A DNA stretch of 64,000 bases from a virus: positions 1-64,000 of IMG/VR virus record IMGVR_UViG_3300007523_000006. The stretch is one strand, 5' to 3'. A model generated the notes under the pieces. That model had not been told where the DNA came from and ran no database searches. It saw only the letters and a list, made by a program, of their open reading frames with translations. Each line of letters starts with the position of its first letter. Positions within the stretch are counted from its first letter, which is position 1. Both the position numbers and the translations under genes were made by a program. Below, piece by piece: positions 8,175-16,993 of this stretch.

Positions 8175-8572
8175 TGAAAAGTTTCAATGATTTTGTTTGC
8201 CTAAAAGAAGACGGGATGCCACCTACTCAAAACCAGATGAATCCTGCGGCCAATCAAATGCCACCAACAGGTCTAAGTCCAGAAGAACAAAATCCCGGAC
8301 AGGGAGCCGAACGTGATCCACCACCCGAAGCGGCAGCAGAGATGGAAGGCATAACCAACGATATTCAACGTCAAGTTAATCGTCTTTTCCAAGTGTTAGA
8401 TCGACACAATCTGAATAAGACAAAGACAACTACTCTATTAACTGCGCTCATTCAGCAAGTGGCTAGTGGTGGAAAACTAACTGCTACAGGTGCGACTCAA
8501 ACAACTCGCAATGCGATGACCACAAATGGAAGCGGAATGTCCCCACCAATGCAGCCAATGGCGAATGGTTAA
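8174..8572 (+). CDS. tagged protein with Pro/Gln/Met-rich linker
   Basis: 132 residues. It begins MKSFNDFVCLKEDG, one of the clearest copies of the tag, with Leu-Lys-Glu at residues 10-12 as a candidate prohead protease site. A disordered Pro/Asn/Gln segment (to ~60) leads into a helical segment (~residues 60-100) and a Thr/Asn/Met-rich end. Starts at the A of the preceding stop. Layout is similar to the gene before it, so the two could be distant paralogues. Confidence 0.65.
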   Translation: MKSFNDFVCLKEDGMPPTQNQMNPAANQMPPTGLSPEEQNPGQGAERDPPPEAAAEMEGITNDIQRQVNRLFQVLDRHNLNKTKTTTLLTALIQQVASGGKLTATGATQTTRNAMTTNGSGMSPPMQPMANG

Positions 8573-8586
8573 ACAAGGAGCCATGA

Positions 8587-10629
8587 ATGAACGAGAGAAA
8601 AAATATCGTAAGGCAAAATACCACAAGAAAAACGCAAAACGATAAATTGAAAGAAGCGTTGGCAAAAAAGCCGACCGCATCTCATTTGAATACAGTGGGC
8701 ATTTCTCCAATTCAAATGGACCAACTCAGTAGAATGCCGCCAGAAAAAGAAAAATTACTTAAAGATCGTCTGGTCAGAAATTCCAAGAATCGAAAAAGGT
8801 TTAACAATCGTCCCCTGACAGTTGTTCTTTCCGATCAGATAGCTGGCACTAGCTACATGGAGTCATTGGGTTCAAATGATGGTCGGTCCAATGAATGGCC
8901 TGCTCCTGCTTGGTTTCGCACAACACAACCAGTAGATGTTTCTGTAATTATTCCGCTATACAAAAGTGATAGTGTCATACAGGATTTAATTCGTACATGG
9001 CCAATTGAAACAGAAAAATACACTGTCGAAATAATCTTTGTTGACGATCAATGTCCAAAAAAATCAAAAGAAGTAGCATTGAACACCTGGACACTTCGCA
9101 AAAGTGAACTTAAAGGTCCAGTTGGTAAGATCATCTACAATTCAAGCAACAAAGGTTACGGACAAGCCTGTAATGCAGGTGCCGCTGTTGCTTCTGGCAA
9201 ATACTTGATATTTTTGAATGCCGACACAAAGGTTACTTCGGGTTGGGTTGATCCTATGATCGAGTTGTTCAATGATCCCAAAGTTGGATTGGTTGGCAAC
9301 ATGCACCTAAAAGAAGGTGGCGATCATAATGGAACAATCGACAGTGCCGGGTCCGAGTGGAAATGGAACGATATGTCTTTTATTCACATCGGAAGACACT
9401 GTTATCGAAAACAGGGCATTGCCGGACCCTACAAACCAGAAAATGCTCCTAGAGACTTGTTAGAAGTCAACGAACGAGAAATGGTAACTGGTTGCTGTTT
9501 TGCAATGACAAAATCATTGTTTGAATATATTGGCGGATTCAATCCAAATTATAGAATTGGTTATTGGGAAGATTCTGAAATCTGCCTAAACGTCAAAGAA
9601 CTTGGCTACAAGGTCATGTTCCAGCCTAAATCTGTAATCTATCATAAATTAGGACACACAGCATCAGGTGGGCATAGATATTTTGGTCACAACAAACTTT
9701 ACTTCATGAACAAATGGGTCAAATCTCATCGACTCGATGATCTTTTGTTAACAGAAGCACGCTCAAAGAATGACAATCCTGTGAATCGCATTTTAGTTCG
9801 TCGTAGCAATGCTCATGGAGACGCATTGGTTGCAGCAGGCGTATGTGCTGGTCTTCGGAAGAAGTATCCAAAGGCCCACATTATGTTTTGCACTCTCTTT
9901 CCTGAAGTCATATGCCAAAATCCAAACATTGATGAATTCATTGATGTTCGTCAAATACACAAAACTCCATTTGATGTATTTTACAATTTAGATTTTTGCT
10001 ACGAATGGCGTCCAAGGATCAACATCCTTACGGCTTATGCTGAAGCTGTGGGCATCAAGAAAGAAGACTGCAAAGTCTGCATGGTGCCAGAGCCTTTCGA
10101 GTCACTTCCAAAAAATTACATTGTAGTTCACGCTGGTCGTACTGATTGGGTTGGCCGGGATTGGCCACACGAAAACTTCGTTGAATTAACGAAGAGGCTT
10201 ATATCGGCTGGCGAAACTGTAGTGGCTGTTGGCAAATACTCTGAAGGTGAAATCCCTTGCAATCTGGACCTGAGATCAAAGACCAACATCGCACAAATGG
10301 CATTTGTCATGAGCAAAGCAAAGGCGTTTGTCGGCATTGATTCTTTGCCCATGCACGTCGCTCAGGCGTTCGACGTACCAGGAGTTTCTTTCTTTGGCTG
10401 CGTGTGGCCCGAATCAAGAATCTACAGCGATAAGATGCGTGGCATCAACGCAAAAGATTTATCCTGTTTAGGTTGCCACCATCGTAAACCAGCGCCATCT
10501 ACTGTGACTAAGAGTTGCGAAACAGGCACTCTGGATTGCATCAGTGGTGTATCTGTTGATGATATGTGGTTCAAAGTGCAAGACTTACTTGAGGAAGTGA
10601 ACAATGGACGTATTAGCCTCTTGGGATGA
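8587..10629 (+). CDS. two-domain glycosyltransferase (GT2 plus GT9-like)
   Basis: 680 residues. A basic ~110-residue leader precedes a GT-A/GT2 domain (from ~118: VSVIIPLYK, VDDQ, NADT, and GYWEDSEIC near 325). From ~400 a second domain resembles ADP-heptose:LPS heptosyltransferases (GT9): RRSNAHGDALVAAG, HAGRTDW, and VGIDSLPMHVAQAF, the nucleotide-sugar binding end of that family. The fusion suggests transfer of two sugars to one acceptor, perhaps a virion or surface glycan. The last 26 bases overlap the deacetylase gene. Start preceded by AAGGAG. Confidence 0.88.
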   Translation: MNERKNIVRQNTTRKTQNDKLKEALAKKPTASHLNTVGISPIQMDQLSRMPPEKEKLLKDRLVRNSKNRKRFNNRPLTVVLSDQIAGTSYMESLGSNDGRSNEWPAPAWFRTTQPVDVSVIIPLYKSDSVIQDLIRTWPIETEKYTVEIIFVDDQCPKKSKEVALNTWTLRKSELKGPVGKIIYNSSNKGYGQACNAGAAVASGKYLIFLNADTKVTSGWVDPMIELFNDPKVGLVGNMHLKEGGDHNGTIDSAGSEWKWNDMSFIHIGRHCYRKQGIAGPYKPENAPRDLLEVNEREMVTGCCFAMTKSLFEYIGGFNPNYRIGYWEDSEICLNVKELGYKVMFQPKSVIYHKLGHTASGGHRYFGHNKLYFMNKWVKSHRLDDLLLTEARSKNDNPVNRILVRRSNAHGDALVAAGVCAGLRKKYPKAHIMFCTLFPEVICQNPNIDEFIDVRQIHKTPFDVFYNLDFCYEWRPRINILTAYAEAVGIKKEDCKVCMVPEPFESLPKNYIVVHAGRTDWVGRDWPHENFVELTKRLISAGETVVAVGKYSEGEIPCNLDLRSKTNIAQMAFVMSKAKAFVGIDSLPMHVAQAFDVPGVSFFGCVWPESRIYSDKMRGINAKDLSCLGCHHRKPAPSTVTKSCETGTLDCISGVSVDDMWFKVQDLLEEVNNGRISLLG

Positions 10630-11224
10630 TGGATCAACGGCTGATTTGAAGATGGCTGAACTTATGGCACGCTACAACGTACCAACCATTTTCTATTGGC
10701 CATCCATGCTAGGCAAAGCCAAGAATATGGCAATGACGAGTTCTTGGCTCACAGAAAAGGACTGCAAAGAGATAGCCAGTCGATTTGAAATCGGATCACA
10801 TTCTGCGAGTCATCAAGCAATGAGCAAAATGACCATTCCCCAATTGGGGATGGAAATTACAGATTCTCGTAAACACTGGCAAGACTTGACCGGGCAAGAA
10901 ATTAAATCCTTTGCGTATCCTAAAAGCAGCATGAATAGTTTAACAAAAGCTCTTATTCGAGGAGCGGGCTACGAATCTGCTCGCACCAGCATACCGGGAC
11001 ACTTACAACCCGGTGACGATCCTTTTGCAATTCAATGCACAGTTCAAATCGGGATCGACCGCATTGAATACGTTGATAGATGCTGGGAATACTTTGCTGA
11101 CGATATGTTATCCAAAGCAGAACCCAATAGTGTTTTCTACATCTTCGGAAACTCTTGGGATGTAGAAGCATACAACGATTGGGATGCTTTAGAGTCGCTT
11201 CTTATGAAGATAAAGTCCGCTTAA
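10604..11224 (+). CDS. polysaccharide deacetylase (NodB/CE4 family)
   Basis: 206 residues. CE4 enzymes remove acetyl groups from N-acetylated sugars using a metal bound by Asp-His-His. Visible: SWDDGS (residues ~6-11, the TFDDG motif with catalytic and metal Asp), EIGSHSASH (the H-x3-H metal motif) and FAYPKSSMN (motif 3). The usual late His motif appears as FGNSWD, so the last catalytic position may differ. No signal peptide, so it acts inside the cell, for example on a glycan made by the adjoining transferase, whose gene it overlaps by 26 bases. Confidence 0.85.
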   Translation: MDVLASWDDGSTADLKMAELMARYNVPTIFYWPSMLGKAKNMAMTSSWLTEKDCKEIASRFEIGSHSASHQAMSKMTIPQLGMEITDSRKHWQDLTGQEIKSFAYPKSSMNSLTKALIRGAGYESARTSIPGHLQPGDDPFAIQCTVQIGIDRIEYVDRCWEYFADDMLSKAEPNSVFYIFGNSWDVEAYNDWDALESLLMKIKSA

Positions 11225-11399
11225 ACCAAGAAAACCAAGGTTCTTTTTCTGGAAGTGGGTCCATTTCATCTAAGAAGTCATTGATATAATCTTCCAAAAC
11301 GAATTGCGGAATCCAACCTAACTTTTCAGTTGTAAACTGAATGTCTGCTAGTGTTGTGTCGGCTTCACCAGGACGCTGAGGTATGTATGCAGTCTTCAT
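11202..11399 (-). pseudogene. C-terminal remnant of a sugar-nucleotide epimerase/dehydratase
   Basis: 65 residues that match only the C-terminal end of extended SDR epimerases: the PxRPGEAD-T-AD pattern followed by an LGW-P motif and a helical end. The nucleotide-binding Rossmann half and YxxxK are missing, and there is no clear ribosome binding site upstream. Most likely a decayed or recombined gene end; an expressed mini-protein is less likely. A complete member of the superfamily is at 18525. Confidence 0.6.
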
Positions 11400-11418
11400 A
11401 AAATAGAATAAATTGTAC

Positions 11419-11425
11419 TATATAT
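11419..11425 (+). promoter_or_regulatory. TATATAT box (candidate late promoter)
   Basis: CTATATATC, 37 bases before the start at 11456, with no -35 element. It is one of a set of TATATA boxes at similar distances upstream of genes in this window. Confidence 0.4.
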
Positions 11426-11455
11426 CTTAGCTGCTTCTGACAACAAGGAGGAATC

Positions 11456-11893
11456 ATGAAACGACAGCTTACCGCATTTGAAGTACAAGATGTTCTTCAC
11501 AAACTAGAATTATATCTTGGCGATCTAAAGGTTCGCTGGGACCAGGAAAACTCTGGAACTCGCTCTTGGTTCACGGTGCCAAGAAGCTACATCTTAAAAG
11601 CCACGACATTTATTGTCGGCATTCTTGACGAATTGATTACATTTGTCGAACCGATTATTCCAGAAGGCAGCGATAAGAAAGCTGCTGTTATGGCAGTAAT
11701 AGGAAAACTATTTGACTACATTGTAGTTCAAGCGTTCCCTTTCTGGCTGAGGCCATTTGCAGGGACAATCAAGACAATTATTGTGGGCATTGTCATCGGT
11801 CACTTGATTGATTTCATCGTCACAAAATACAACTCTGGTTATTGGTCAATGAAGCAGGAGGCTACAAATGGCACAACGGATCAAGTTGCGTAA
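11456..11893 (+). CDS. membrane-associated protein, possible holin-like
   Basis: 145 residues; start preceded by AAGGAGG. Residues ~38-60 are moderately hydrophobic, and ~85-125 hold a strongly hydrophobic pair (YIVVQAFPFWLRPF and TIKTIIVGIVIGHLIDFIV), so one or two membrane helices are likely. The tail is hydrophilic. Size and topology would suit a holin or another small phage membrane protein, but no family is recognised. It overlaps the subtilisin gene by 26 bases. Confidence 0.6.
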   Translation: MKRQLTAFEVQDVLHKLELYLGDLKVRWDQENSGTRSWFTVPRSYILKATTFIVGILDELITFVEPIIPEGSDKKAAVMAVIGKLFDYIVVQAFPFWLRPFAGTIKTIIVGIVIGHLIDFIVTKYNSGYWSMKQEATNGTTDQVA

Positions 11894-12824
11894 TCCCGTA
11901 TGCAATCTTTTGCCATACGAACGGGAAGATTTCTTGACTATTCAAGAGGTCGCACAAAAAATAGGGTGGGAAATTACAGCATTCAATCTTCCAGAAGCCT
12001 GGGAATTCTCCAAGGGCGAAGGAGTGATCGTTGCTGTACTCGATACGGGAGCAGATTTAGACCATGATGACCTCGTGGAAAATCTTCTTCCTGGCAGGAA
12101 CTTTGTTGATTCAAATTCACCGCCAGAAGATGATAACGGTCATGGATCACACGTCGCTGGCATCATCTGTGCTGCTAATAATGATTTTGGAGTTGTAGGT
12201 GTTGCTCCAAAGGCCAAGATCATTCCGGTTAAGGTGTTAGACAATAAAGGTGCGGGGAACCTACCAAACGTCGCCAATGGAATTCGTTGGGCCGCAGATC
12301 AAGGTGTTGACTTTATTACGTTGTCGCTTGGCGCACCGGCTCAAATGCCAATGATTCAAGATGCCATTCGTTATGCGGCATCCAAAGGAGCAGTAACTTG
12401 GTGTGCTGCTGGTAATGCTGGCAAAACACGACAGATATTCTATCCGGCTGCTTATCCCGAAGTAATCGGCATTGGTGCCATTGATGAAAACTTCGACCGT
12501 GCTTCTTTTAGCTGCACAGGTCCAGACTTGGATTTTGTGGCCCCAGGAGTAAAAATTTTGAGTACGGTTCCAGACAACTGGTATGCCGTTCTATCAGGCA
12601 CGAGTATGGCAAATCCATTTGCCGTAGGCGTGGCGTCATTGCTGTTGTCTTACAAGCGGACCAAGAATCTGAATATTCAGTTGAGAAATAATACTGACTA
12701 TATCAATTTAATGAAATCTTACACAATATCAACGAAAAATCCCGAATACGCCGGTCAAAGATTCTTTGAGGGATTCGGGATTATCGACCCACGCAAGATG
12801 GAATATTGGGTTAAGTCACATTAG
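11868..12824 (+). CDS. intracellular-type subtilisin (S8 serine protease)
   Basis: 318 residues with AGGAGG before the ATG. The triad is complete: Asp59 (AVLDTGADLDHDDL), His92 (NGHGSHVAG), Ser246 (SGTSMANP), plus oxyanion Asn183 (AAGNAG). There is no signal peptide. Instead residues 14-17 read LLPY, positioned like the LIPY/F motif of Bacillus-type intracellular subtilisins, whose N-terminal extension blocks the active site until cleaved. So it is probably an autoactivating cytoplasmic protease. Neighbours are a membrane protein (overlapping upstream) and an McsA-like gene (convergent, 14-base overlap), suggesting a role in protein turnover in the infected cell. Confidence 0.92.
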   Translation: MAQRIKLRNPVCNLLPYEREDFLTIQEVAQKIGWEITAFNLPEAWEFSKGEGVIVAVLDTGADLDHDDLVENLLPGRNFVDSNSPPEDDNGHGSHVAGIICAANNDFGVVGVAPKAKIIPVKVLDNKGAGNLPNVANGIRWAADQGVDFITLSLGAPAQMPMIQDAIRYAASKGAVTWCAAGNAGKTRQIFYPAAYPEVIGIGAIDENFDRASFSCTGPDLDFVAPGVKILSTVPDNWYAVLSGTSMANPFAVGVASLLLSYKRTKNLNIQLRNNTDYINLMKSYTISTKNPEYAGQRFFEGFGIIDPRKMEYWVKSH

Positions 12825-13410
12825 ATTCATTTTGAAGTTGTTCCCGTAGTTCTTGAATCTTTAATTTCAAAACTCCCGCAACTTCATAGTTCTCAACCTT
12901 GACGGCCTTGGCCATCTTGTCCTCAAGGTTTTTAATTTGATCTCGAATATTAAGCGCCGCTTCTTCTACGAGGCGGCGTTTTTCTTGTTCTTCAGGAAAT
13001 CGTTTAGGCACTTTTCCGATGTGCTTGGTAGCTCCGTTTTGGCATTTCTGTAAAATGTGTTCAATAGAAGCGTGATAATGCTCATAGCATTTTACACAAC
13101 CAAATTTACCAGTCTTGGCTATGTCCTCTGGAGTTGTACCACAACCAGGACATTTAGTCGATGATCTTGCAGCTTCACGCTTTTTTGAAGCGACAGTTCC
13201 GAGCATTAGCAGGGACAACAAACCGAGCAAACCACCCAAACCAGAGAGCTTCTCTGGTTCTAGCTTTATCTCTGATTCAATTGGACCGCCTGTATATTTG
13301 GCTGCACATTTTTCACACATATGCAAGTCTGTGTAGCTTCCATCTTTTAATTCTGTGATATGAAGAACCTTCTTCTCATCACAGGGCTGTTTGGAATATG
13401 GACAATCCAT
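12811..13410 (-). CDS. McsA-like zinc-finger/UVR-domain protein
   Basis: 199 residues. Four Cys pairs occur in the spacing of McsA: C-x5-C near the N-terminus, CEKC (~32-35), CPGC (~87-90) and CVKC (~104-107), then HIGKVPKR, and a C-terminal UVR-type coiled segment (LEDKMAKAVKVENYEVAG, ~165-182). In bacteria McsA activates the McsB protein arginine kinase, which marks proteins for ClpCP. An odd hydrophobic Leu/Gly stretch (~56-75) splits the zinc fingers. No McsB is seen here, so it could act on a host kinase or be a diverged UVR protein. Convergent with the subtilisin gene. Confidence 0.8.
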   Translation of the reverse strand: MDCPYSKQPCDEKKVLHITELKDGSYTDLHMCEKCAAKYTGGPIESEIKLEPEKLSGLGGLLGLLSLLMLGTVASKKREAARSSTKCPGCGTTPEDIAKTGKFGCVKCYEHYHASIEHILQKCQNGATKHIGKVPKRFPEEQEKRRLVEEAALNIRDQIKNLEDKMAKAVKVENYEVAGVLKLKIQELREQLQNESNVT

Positions 13411-13413
13411 AAG

Positions 13414-13995
13414 TCATTCCTTTTTTCTTTCGATTAACTTTTCGACATTGTGAACAGATCGGATTTGATTAAGTGTGAACTCACTTTCTTTCTTATCCAA
13501 TTTGCTGAATTCCTTCAATGTCTTATCGGCGAAATCTTCGTAAGCGATGGCGTATTTCTTTCTTAGGTCCAATAGTTGATTATTGTATTTCTCGACATCG
13601 GTTTTAAGAGCAGGCTTATTTTCTTTTTCGCCTTCACCTTTTGGTTCATAAGCAGGGTCATCGAACTTTTTAAGTTCACGTTCCCATGCCTTTTGCAAAT
13701 TGGTCATCAACTTAGTCTGTTTTTCGGCCAACTCAAGTATAAAAACATTCTGCTCTTGAGTCGAAAAATCACTGAGCTTTTTTTCTTTTTTTGAATCTTT
13801 GGCTACCAATTTGAGGTCTTTATATCCACCACTAAAAGTGGCTGATTCTACTTTTTTGAAATAGTCAAAAGTATTTTTATAGTCTTCCAGAAAAGGAGCA
13901 GACTCTTGAACCAAGATGACTATTTGTGCTGTAGCAGGTTGGCAAACGCCAACGGACACAATCAAGGCGAACAAAAGAAGCAATAGGTTTTTCAT
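13414..13995 (-). CDS. secreted coiled-coil protein
   Basis: 193 residues with a clear Sec signal (MKNLLLLLFALIVSVGVCQPATAQ) and GGAG five bases before the ATG. The mature part is Lys/Glu-rich and almost entirely helical, with coiled-coil character over ~60-190. No catalytic motif. Probably a periplasmic protein; it may help lysis or exclude other phages, but nothing shows this directly. Same strand and only three bases from the McsA-like gene. Confidence 0.7.
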   Translation of the reverse strand: MKNLLLLLFALIVSVGVCQPATAQIVILVQESAPFLEDYKNTFDYFKKVESATFSGGYKDLKLVAKDSKKEKKLSDFSTQEQNVFILELAEKQTKLMTNLQKAWERELKKFDDPAYEPKGEGEKENKPALKTDVEKYNNQLLDLRKKYAIAYEDFADKTLKEFSKLDKKESEFTLNQIRSVHNVEKLIERKKE

Positions 13996-14004
13996 TTCAT
14001 CTCC

Positions 14005-14026
14005 AATATGTGGAACGTCACATATT
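14005..14026 (-). other. short hairpin in leader of secreted protein gene
   Basis: Perfect 8-base inverted repeat (AATATGTG / CACATATT, six-base loop) just upstream of the gene at 13995 on the minus strand and downstream of the gene ending at 14049. No T run follows, so it is more likely a leader or processing structure than a terminator. Confidence 0.4.
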
Positions 14027-14048
14027 CATAGGAGCAACAAGTATGAAA

Positions 14049-14873
14049 TTATGCTGGAATGCCATCACCTTTTATTCTCAAAACAAAACCGTCATTTTCA
14101 ATTGCTGGCGTATTGACAGGAACTATTCTCTTGATCCACACAGGAATACTATCAAGGGGACGAATATCGCCTACAGAAGCCGTTGAATCAAAAACGATAT
14201 TGTTGGGGTTTGTGGTATCGACATCAATAACGTCGGCCACACGATTGATGGGACCACCATTAACGGACTTGGCAGCACTAATGGTTGTCAGTTGACTAGA
14301 CACTAGATTATTCCCGCCAGCTTTGAGAACCAAAACTTCGTGATGCCTTTTGGATGCCGCTCCTACAAAATCAATTTCAAACGTCGCACTTGAACCCGAC
14401 AACAACCCAGAAACCGTAACATCTTCGAGATTGGCAATAGATCGAATCGCAGTTTGAAGGTTTCCTGACCAAATGCTTAAATTTGCATCGTAATTTACGA
14501 TTATATCGTGGTTGCTGGTGTCTGTATACGTCAATGTAAAAGAACCACTTGTAATGGACGTGGCGTTCGCAACAGTTAAATTCTGTCGTTCATTGGATAA
14601 ATCGAATCCCAATTGCACCGTTACTTCGCCAGGAACAGTGTAGGCAACATAAATCAATGCGTTGTATAAAGAATCAACATTGCTTTCATTGTTGACATAA
14701 AAACACCGATAGTCAATGACGCCCGATTTAGTTTCGGCATTCGACACATCATCAAACAATCTCTTGTTGAGGATTGGCTGCACAGAGGGTTCGCCGCCCA
14801 GAGAGTTGTTGGGATCGGAATTTATGCTGCCACCTGAAAAAGTAAAAGTAATGTCGGAAATTGACAAGCTCAT
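14049..14873 (-). CDS. probable virion structural protein
   Basis: 274 residues, beta-rich with many Ser/Thr/Asn, typical of tail or fibre-associated proteins. The segment LGGEPSVQPILN, followed by an acidic loop and YRCFYVNN (residues ~25-62), resembles a pattern I associate with phage structural proteins. Residues ~100-180 look like an immunoglobulin-like or jelly-roll domain (TLTYTDTSNHDIIVNYD). Its start overlaps the stop of the tagged HTH gene by one base, so the two are coupled. Exact place in the particle is unknown. Confidence 0.6.
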   Translation of the reverse strand: MSLSISDITFTFSGGSINSDPNNSLGGEPSVQPILNKRLFDDVSNAETKSGVIDYRCFYVNNESNVDSLYNALIYVAYTVPGEVTVQLGFDLSNERQNLTVANATSITSGSFTLTYTDTSNHDIIVNYDANLSIWSGNLQTAIRSIANLEDVTVSGLLSGSSATFEIDFVGAASKRHHEVLVLKAGGNNLVSSQLTTISAAKSVNGGPINRVADVIDVDTTNPNNIVFDSTASVGDIRPLDSIPVWIKRIVPVNTPAIENDGFVLRIKGDGIPA

Positions 14874-15178
14874 TATTTGTTCCCTTCAGTAATATTTTTC
14901 GCAAGGATATATCGGACATTCCGAGGGGTATATCCTGTAAATTCGGCTATTTCTCGCACACCCCAGCCCAATTGAGAAAGATTCATCACTTTCTGATGAT
15001 TTACCTTTTGTCTATTTGGCGACACATCATTTGAGTGTAGAATACGATATATTTCCGCCTCCGACTTCCCAAATTGCTGGGCGATTTCCGAGATGCGTAT
15101 TTTTGGGCTGTTAAGGTAAACATTTATGATGTCCCCGTCCCCGCCCTGATCGGTTATGAATTGTTTGAATCCGTACAT
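14873..15178 (-). CDS. tagged double-HTH DNA-binding protein
   Basis: 101 residues. The N-terminus MYGFKQFITDQGG carries the shared tag. Two helix-turn-helix segments follow: RISEIAQQFGKSEAEIYRIL (~28-47) and GVREIAEFTGYTPRNVRYIL (~73-92), both in the style of resolvase/sigma-like HTH domains. A DNA-binding protein with a capsid-type tag could be packaged and injected to act early in the host. Coupled to the downstream structural gene by a one-base overlap. Confidence 0.7.
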   Translation of the reverse strand: MYGFKQFITDQGGDGDIINVYLNSPKIRISEIAQQFGKSEAEIYRILHSNDVSPNRQKVNHQKVMNLSQLGWGVREIAEFTGYTPRNVRYILAKNITEGNK

Positions 15179-15265
15179 GCTTTATTAACGCTTGTGGGAT
15201 ATTTTTTCCCAAAGGGCATTGACCCACTTGATGAGCAACTGTAACATTTAGGACTGGAGACTGAT

Positions 15266-16042
15266 ATGAGTTACAACCGCTATATCGACTGGAAGCCGGT
15301 CCCGGCAAACTCGAAGATTCTACAGATATATTCCAAAGGATTGGAATATGCCTTGGTTTCTGCCGATTACGAGCAGTGTCATCCATTCGTGTGGTGTAAA
15401 GACTTTCTCCATGATGTCATGTATGGAACTTTGCACAATAAATGGTTTGAAATATACAAGTTCAAATACAACCCGACACTTGATTCGGCTCCTTGTCTTG
15501 ACCGGATTCGGTTGTTGCTCACAAATTCAAAAGACAAGAAATTTGCAGAAAAAATTCCGGCTGTTATTGATTTCATAAATCAAATTGAAGAACGCCTCAA
15601 AATCAAAAAGTCATTTGCTCGAAAATGCGGTTGTCCACCCGAAGCATACCAAAAAGCTGGTGTGTTTATGTTTGAAGGCAGCAAGAGATGGATTCAATCA
15701 CCGCCAATGCTTTCGCTCTACACTTTGTTGTTGCGTGTAGGGTTCTGTCACACAGTAGGTGACTCCTTTTTGAAAACAATCGAAGGAGTCAAGTCTGGCG
15801 AGATCAAACCTTACCAGAAGAAGGACGGATACTGGCTTAAAAGCTCAGATATTGCCCTTCAAAAGATTTTGCGGGTCGGCGACCGACGAATCTTCTACAG
15901 AGATATTCAGTTGAACTACCCTAGCAATATGCAGATCGACTCGATCCACAACAAGCTGGGTATTATCGGGTTTGCCACGGACATAATGTACAATGCCATT
16001 GGCCAACCCGTTCTCGTTCCGTACTGGCACTATCAAAAGTGA
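15266..16042 (+). CDS. hypothetical protein in amidoligase cassette
   Basis: 258 residues, soluble. Several paired Cys and Trp residues are present (FVWCKDFLHD, ARKCGCPPEAY). No fold recognised. It lies nine bases upstream of the COOH-NH2 ligase gene and begins a three-gene same-strand unit (15266-17658), so it is probably a partner or substrate-handling protein of that pathway. GGAG precedes the ATG. Confidence 0.7.
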   Translation: MSYNRYIDWKPVPANSKILQIYSKGLEYALVSADYEQCHPFVWCKDFLHDVMYGTLHNKWFEIYKFKYNPTLDSAPCLDRIRLLLTNSKDKKFAEKIPAVIDFINQIEERLKIKKSFARKCGCPPEAYQKAGVFMFEGSKRWIQSPPMLSLYTLLLRVGFCHTVGDSFLKTIEGVKSGEIKPYQKKDGYWLKSSDIALQKILRVGDRRIFYRDIQLNYPSNMQIDSIHNKLGIIGFATDIMYNAIGQPVLVPYWHYQK

Positions 16043-16051
16043 GGATTAGTT

Positions 16052-16993
16052 ATGGGCTTTACATTTGGAAGCGACCCTGAGTTCATGTTGACGCATCATG
16101 ATGAACTCAAGAGCGCAATCGACATTCTTCCCAAAAAAGAAAATGCCGTAATCAAACACGGGCATGGATATTACTTCGATAATGTCTTAGCTGAGATTGC
16201 AGTAAAACCAGCCAAGAATAAAGACGAAGCTCTATACAACATGCGATCTGCGCTGCATGGACTTGCTCAGGTCATTCAACCTGCCAAGTTCGTCACAAGG
16301 GCATCTGGCAATTACCCTAAAAAAGAATTGAATTGCCCTGATGCCAAGATTGCTGGATGTAATCCAGAATGGAACGTGTACAGTCTTCAACAGGTATTCC
16401 CACCCGACGAGGATGTGGACCTTCTGGATGGCTACTACCAGTTCAAGACGCCATTCCGTTCAGCGGGCGGTCACATCCATATTGGAAGTGATAGCCTTCA
16501 AGACCCTATGGAAGCATTCAGCGTCATTCGCATGATGGACTTGTTCCTGGGCATTCCTTCTATCTTTATGGATACAGATGAGACATCCAAAGACAGAAGA
16601 ACAATCTATGGTCATGCAGGGTCGCATCGTATTCCAGATTATGGTTTGGAATATCGTGCATTGGGTAATTTCTGGCTGTCATCGCCAGAGCATGTTGCTT
16701 TGATGTACGATCTCACTGAATTCGTTTTAGGCTTTGTAAACAAAAAAACCCACGAACGATTCTGGACTGTGAACGAGGATTTGTTGGACGAAGACGATCC
16801 CAGCGTTGCGTATTCTTGTTTTGGCTACGATGTCAATATGCTCCGCAAAGCAATTGACACATGCAGCAGAAAAGAAGCTGATAAGTTCATGATATTCGTG
16901 AGCAACTATCTGCCGACTCGTTTGTCACAAGCGATTGAACGGCTTTCTGGTAAAGCCCTTCCTGATCCTTATGTCGCATGGAATATTGAATAA
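16052..16993 (+). CDS. phage COOH-NH2 ligase type 2 (phiEco32-like amidoligase)
   Basis: 313 residues. Members of this family are predicted ATP-dependent ligases of the glutamine synthetase-like fold that join a carboxylate to an amine, making peptide-like bonds. Signature elements visible: FGSDPEFM (5-12), GGHIHIG (139-145, metal-binding His), DRRTIYGHAG (181-190) and the DYGLEYRALGNFW stretch (196-208). All lie in the expected order. Substrate unknown; proposed roles for the family include tagging proteins or cell-wall peptides. Its stop shares a base with the esterase start, so the two are made together. Confidence 0.88.
   Translation: MGFTFGSDPEFMLTHHDELKSAIDILPKKENAVIKHGHGYYFDNVLAEIAVKPAKNKDEALYNMRSALHGLAQVIQPAKFVTRASGNYPKKELNCPDAKIAGCNPEWNVYSLQQVFPPDEDVDLLDGYYQFKTPFRSAGGHIHIGSDSLQDPMEAFSVIRMMDLFLGIPSIFMDTDETSKDRRTIYGHAGSHRIPDYGLEYRALGNFWLSSPEHVALMYDLTEFVLGFVNKKTHERFWTVNEDLLDEDDPSVAYSCFGYDVNMLRKAIDTCSRKEADKFMIFVSNYLPTRLSQAIERLSGKALPDPYVAWNIE

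Noticed and set aside
8583-8645. 20-residue basic ORF (MNEREKKYRKAKYHKK...) starting four bases before the glycosyltransferase
   Set aside because: It shares the binding site with the large gene and is in another frame; too short to support, though a leader peptide cannot be excluded.
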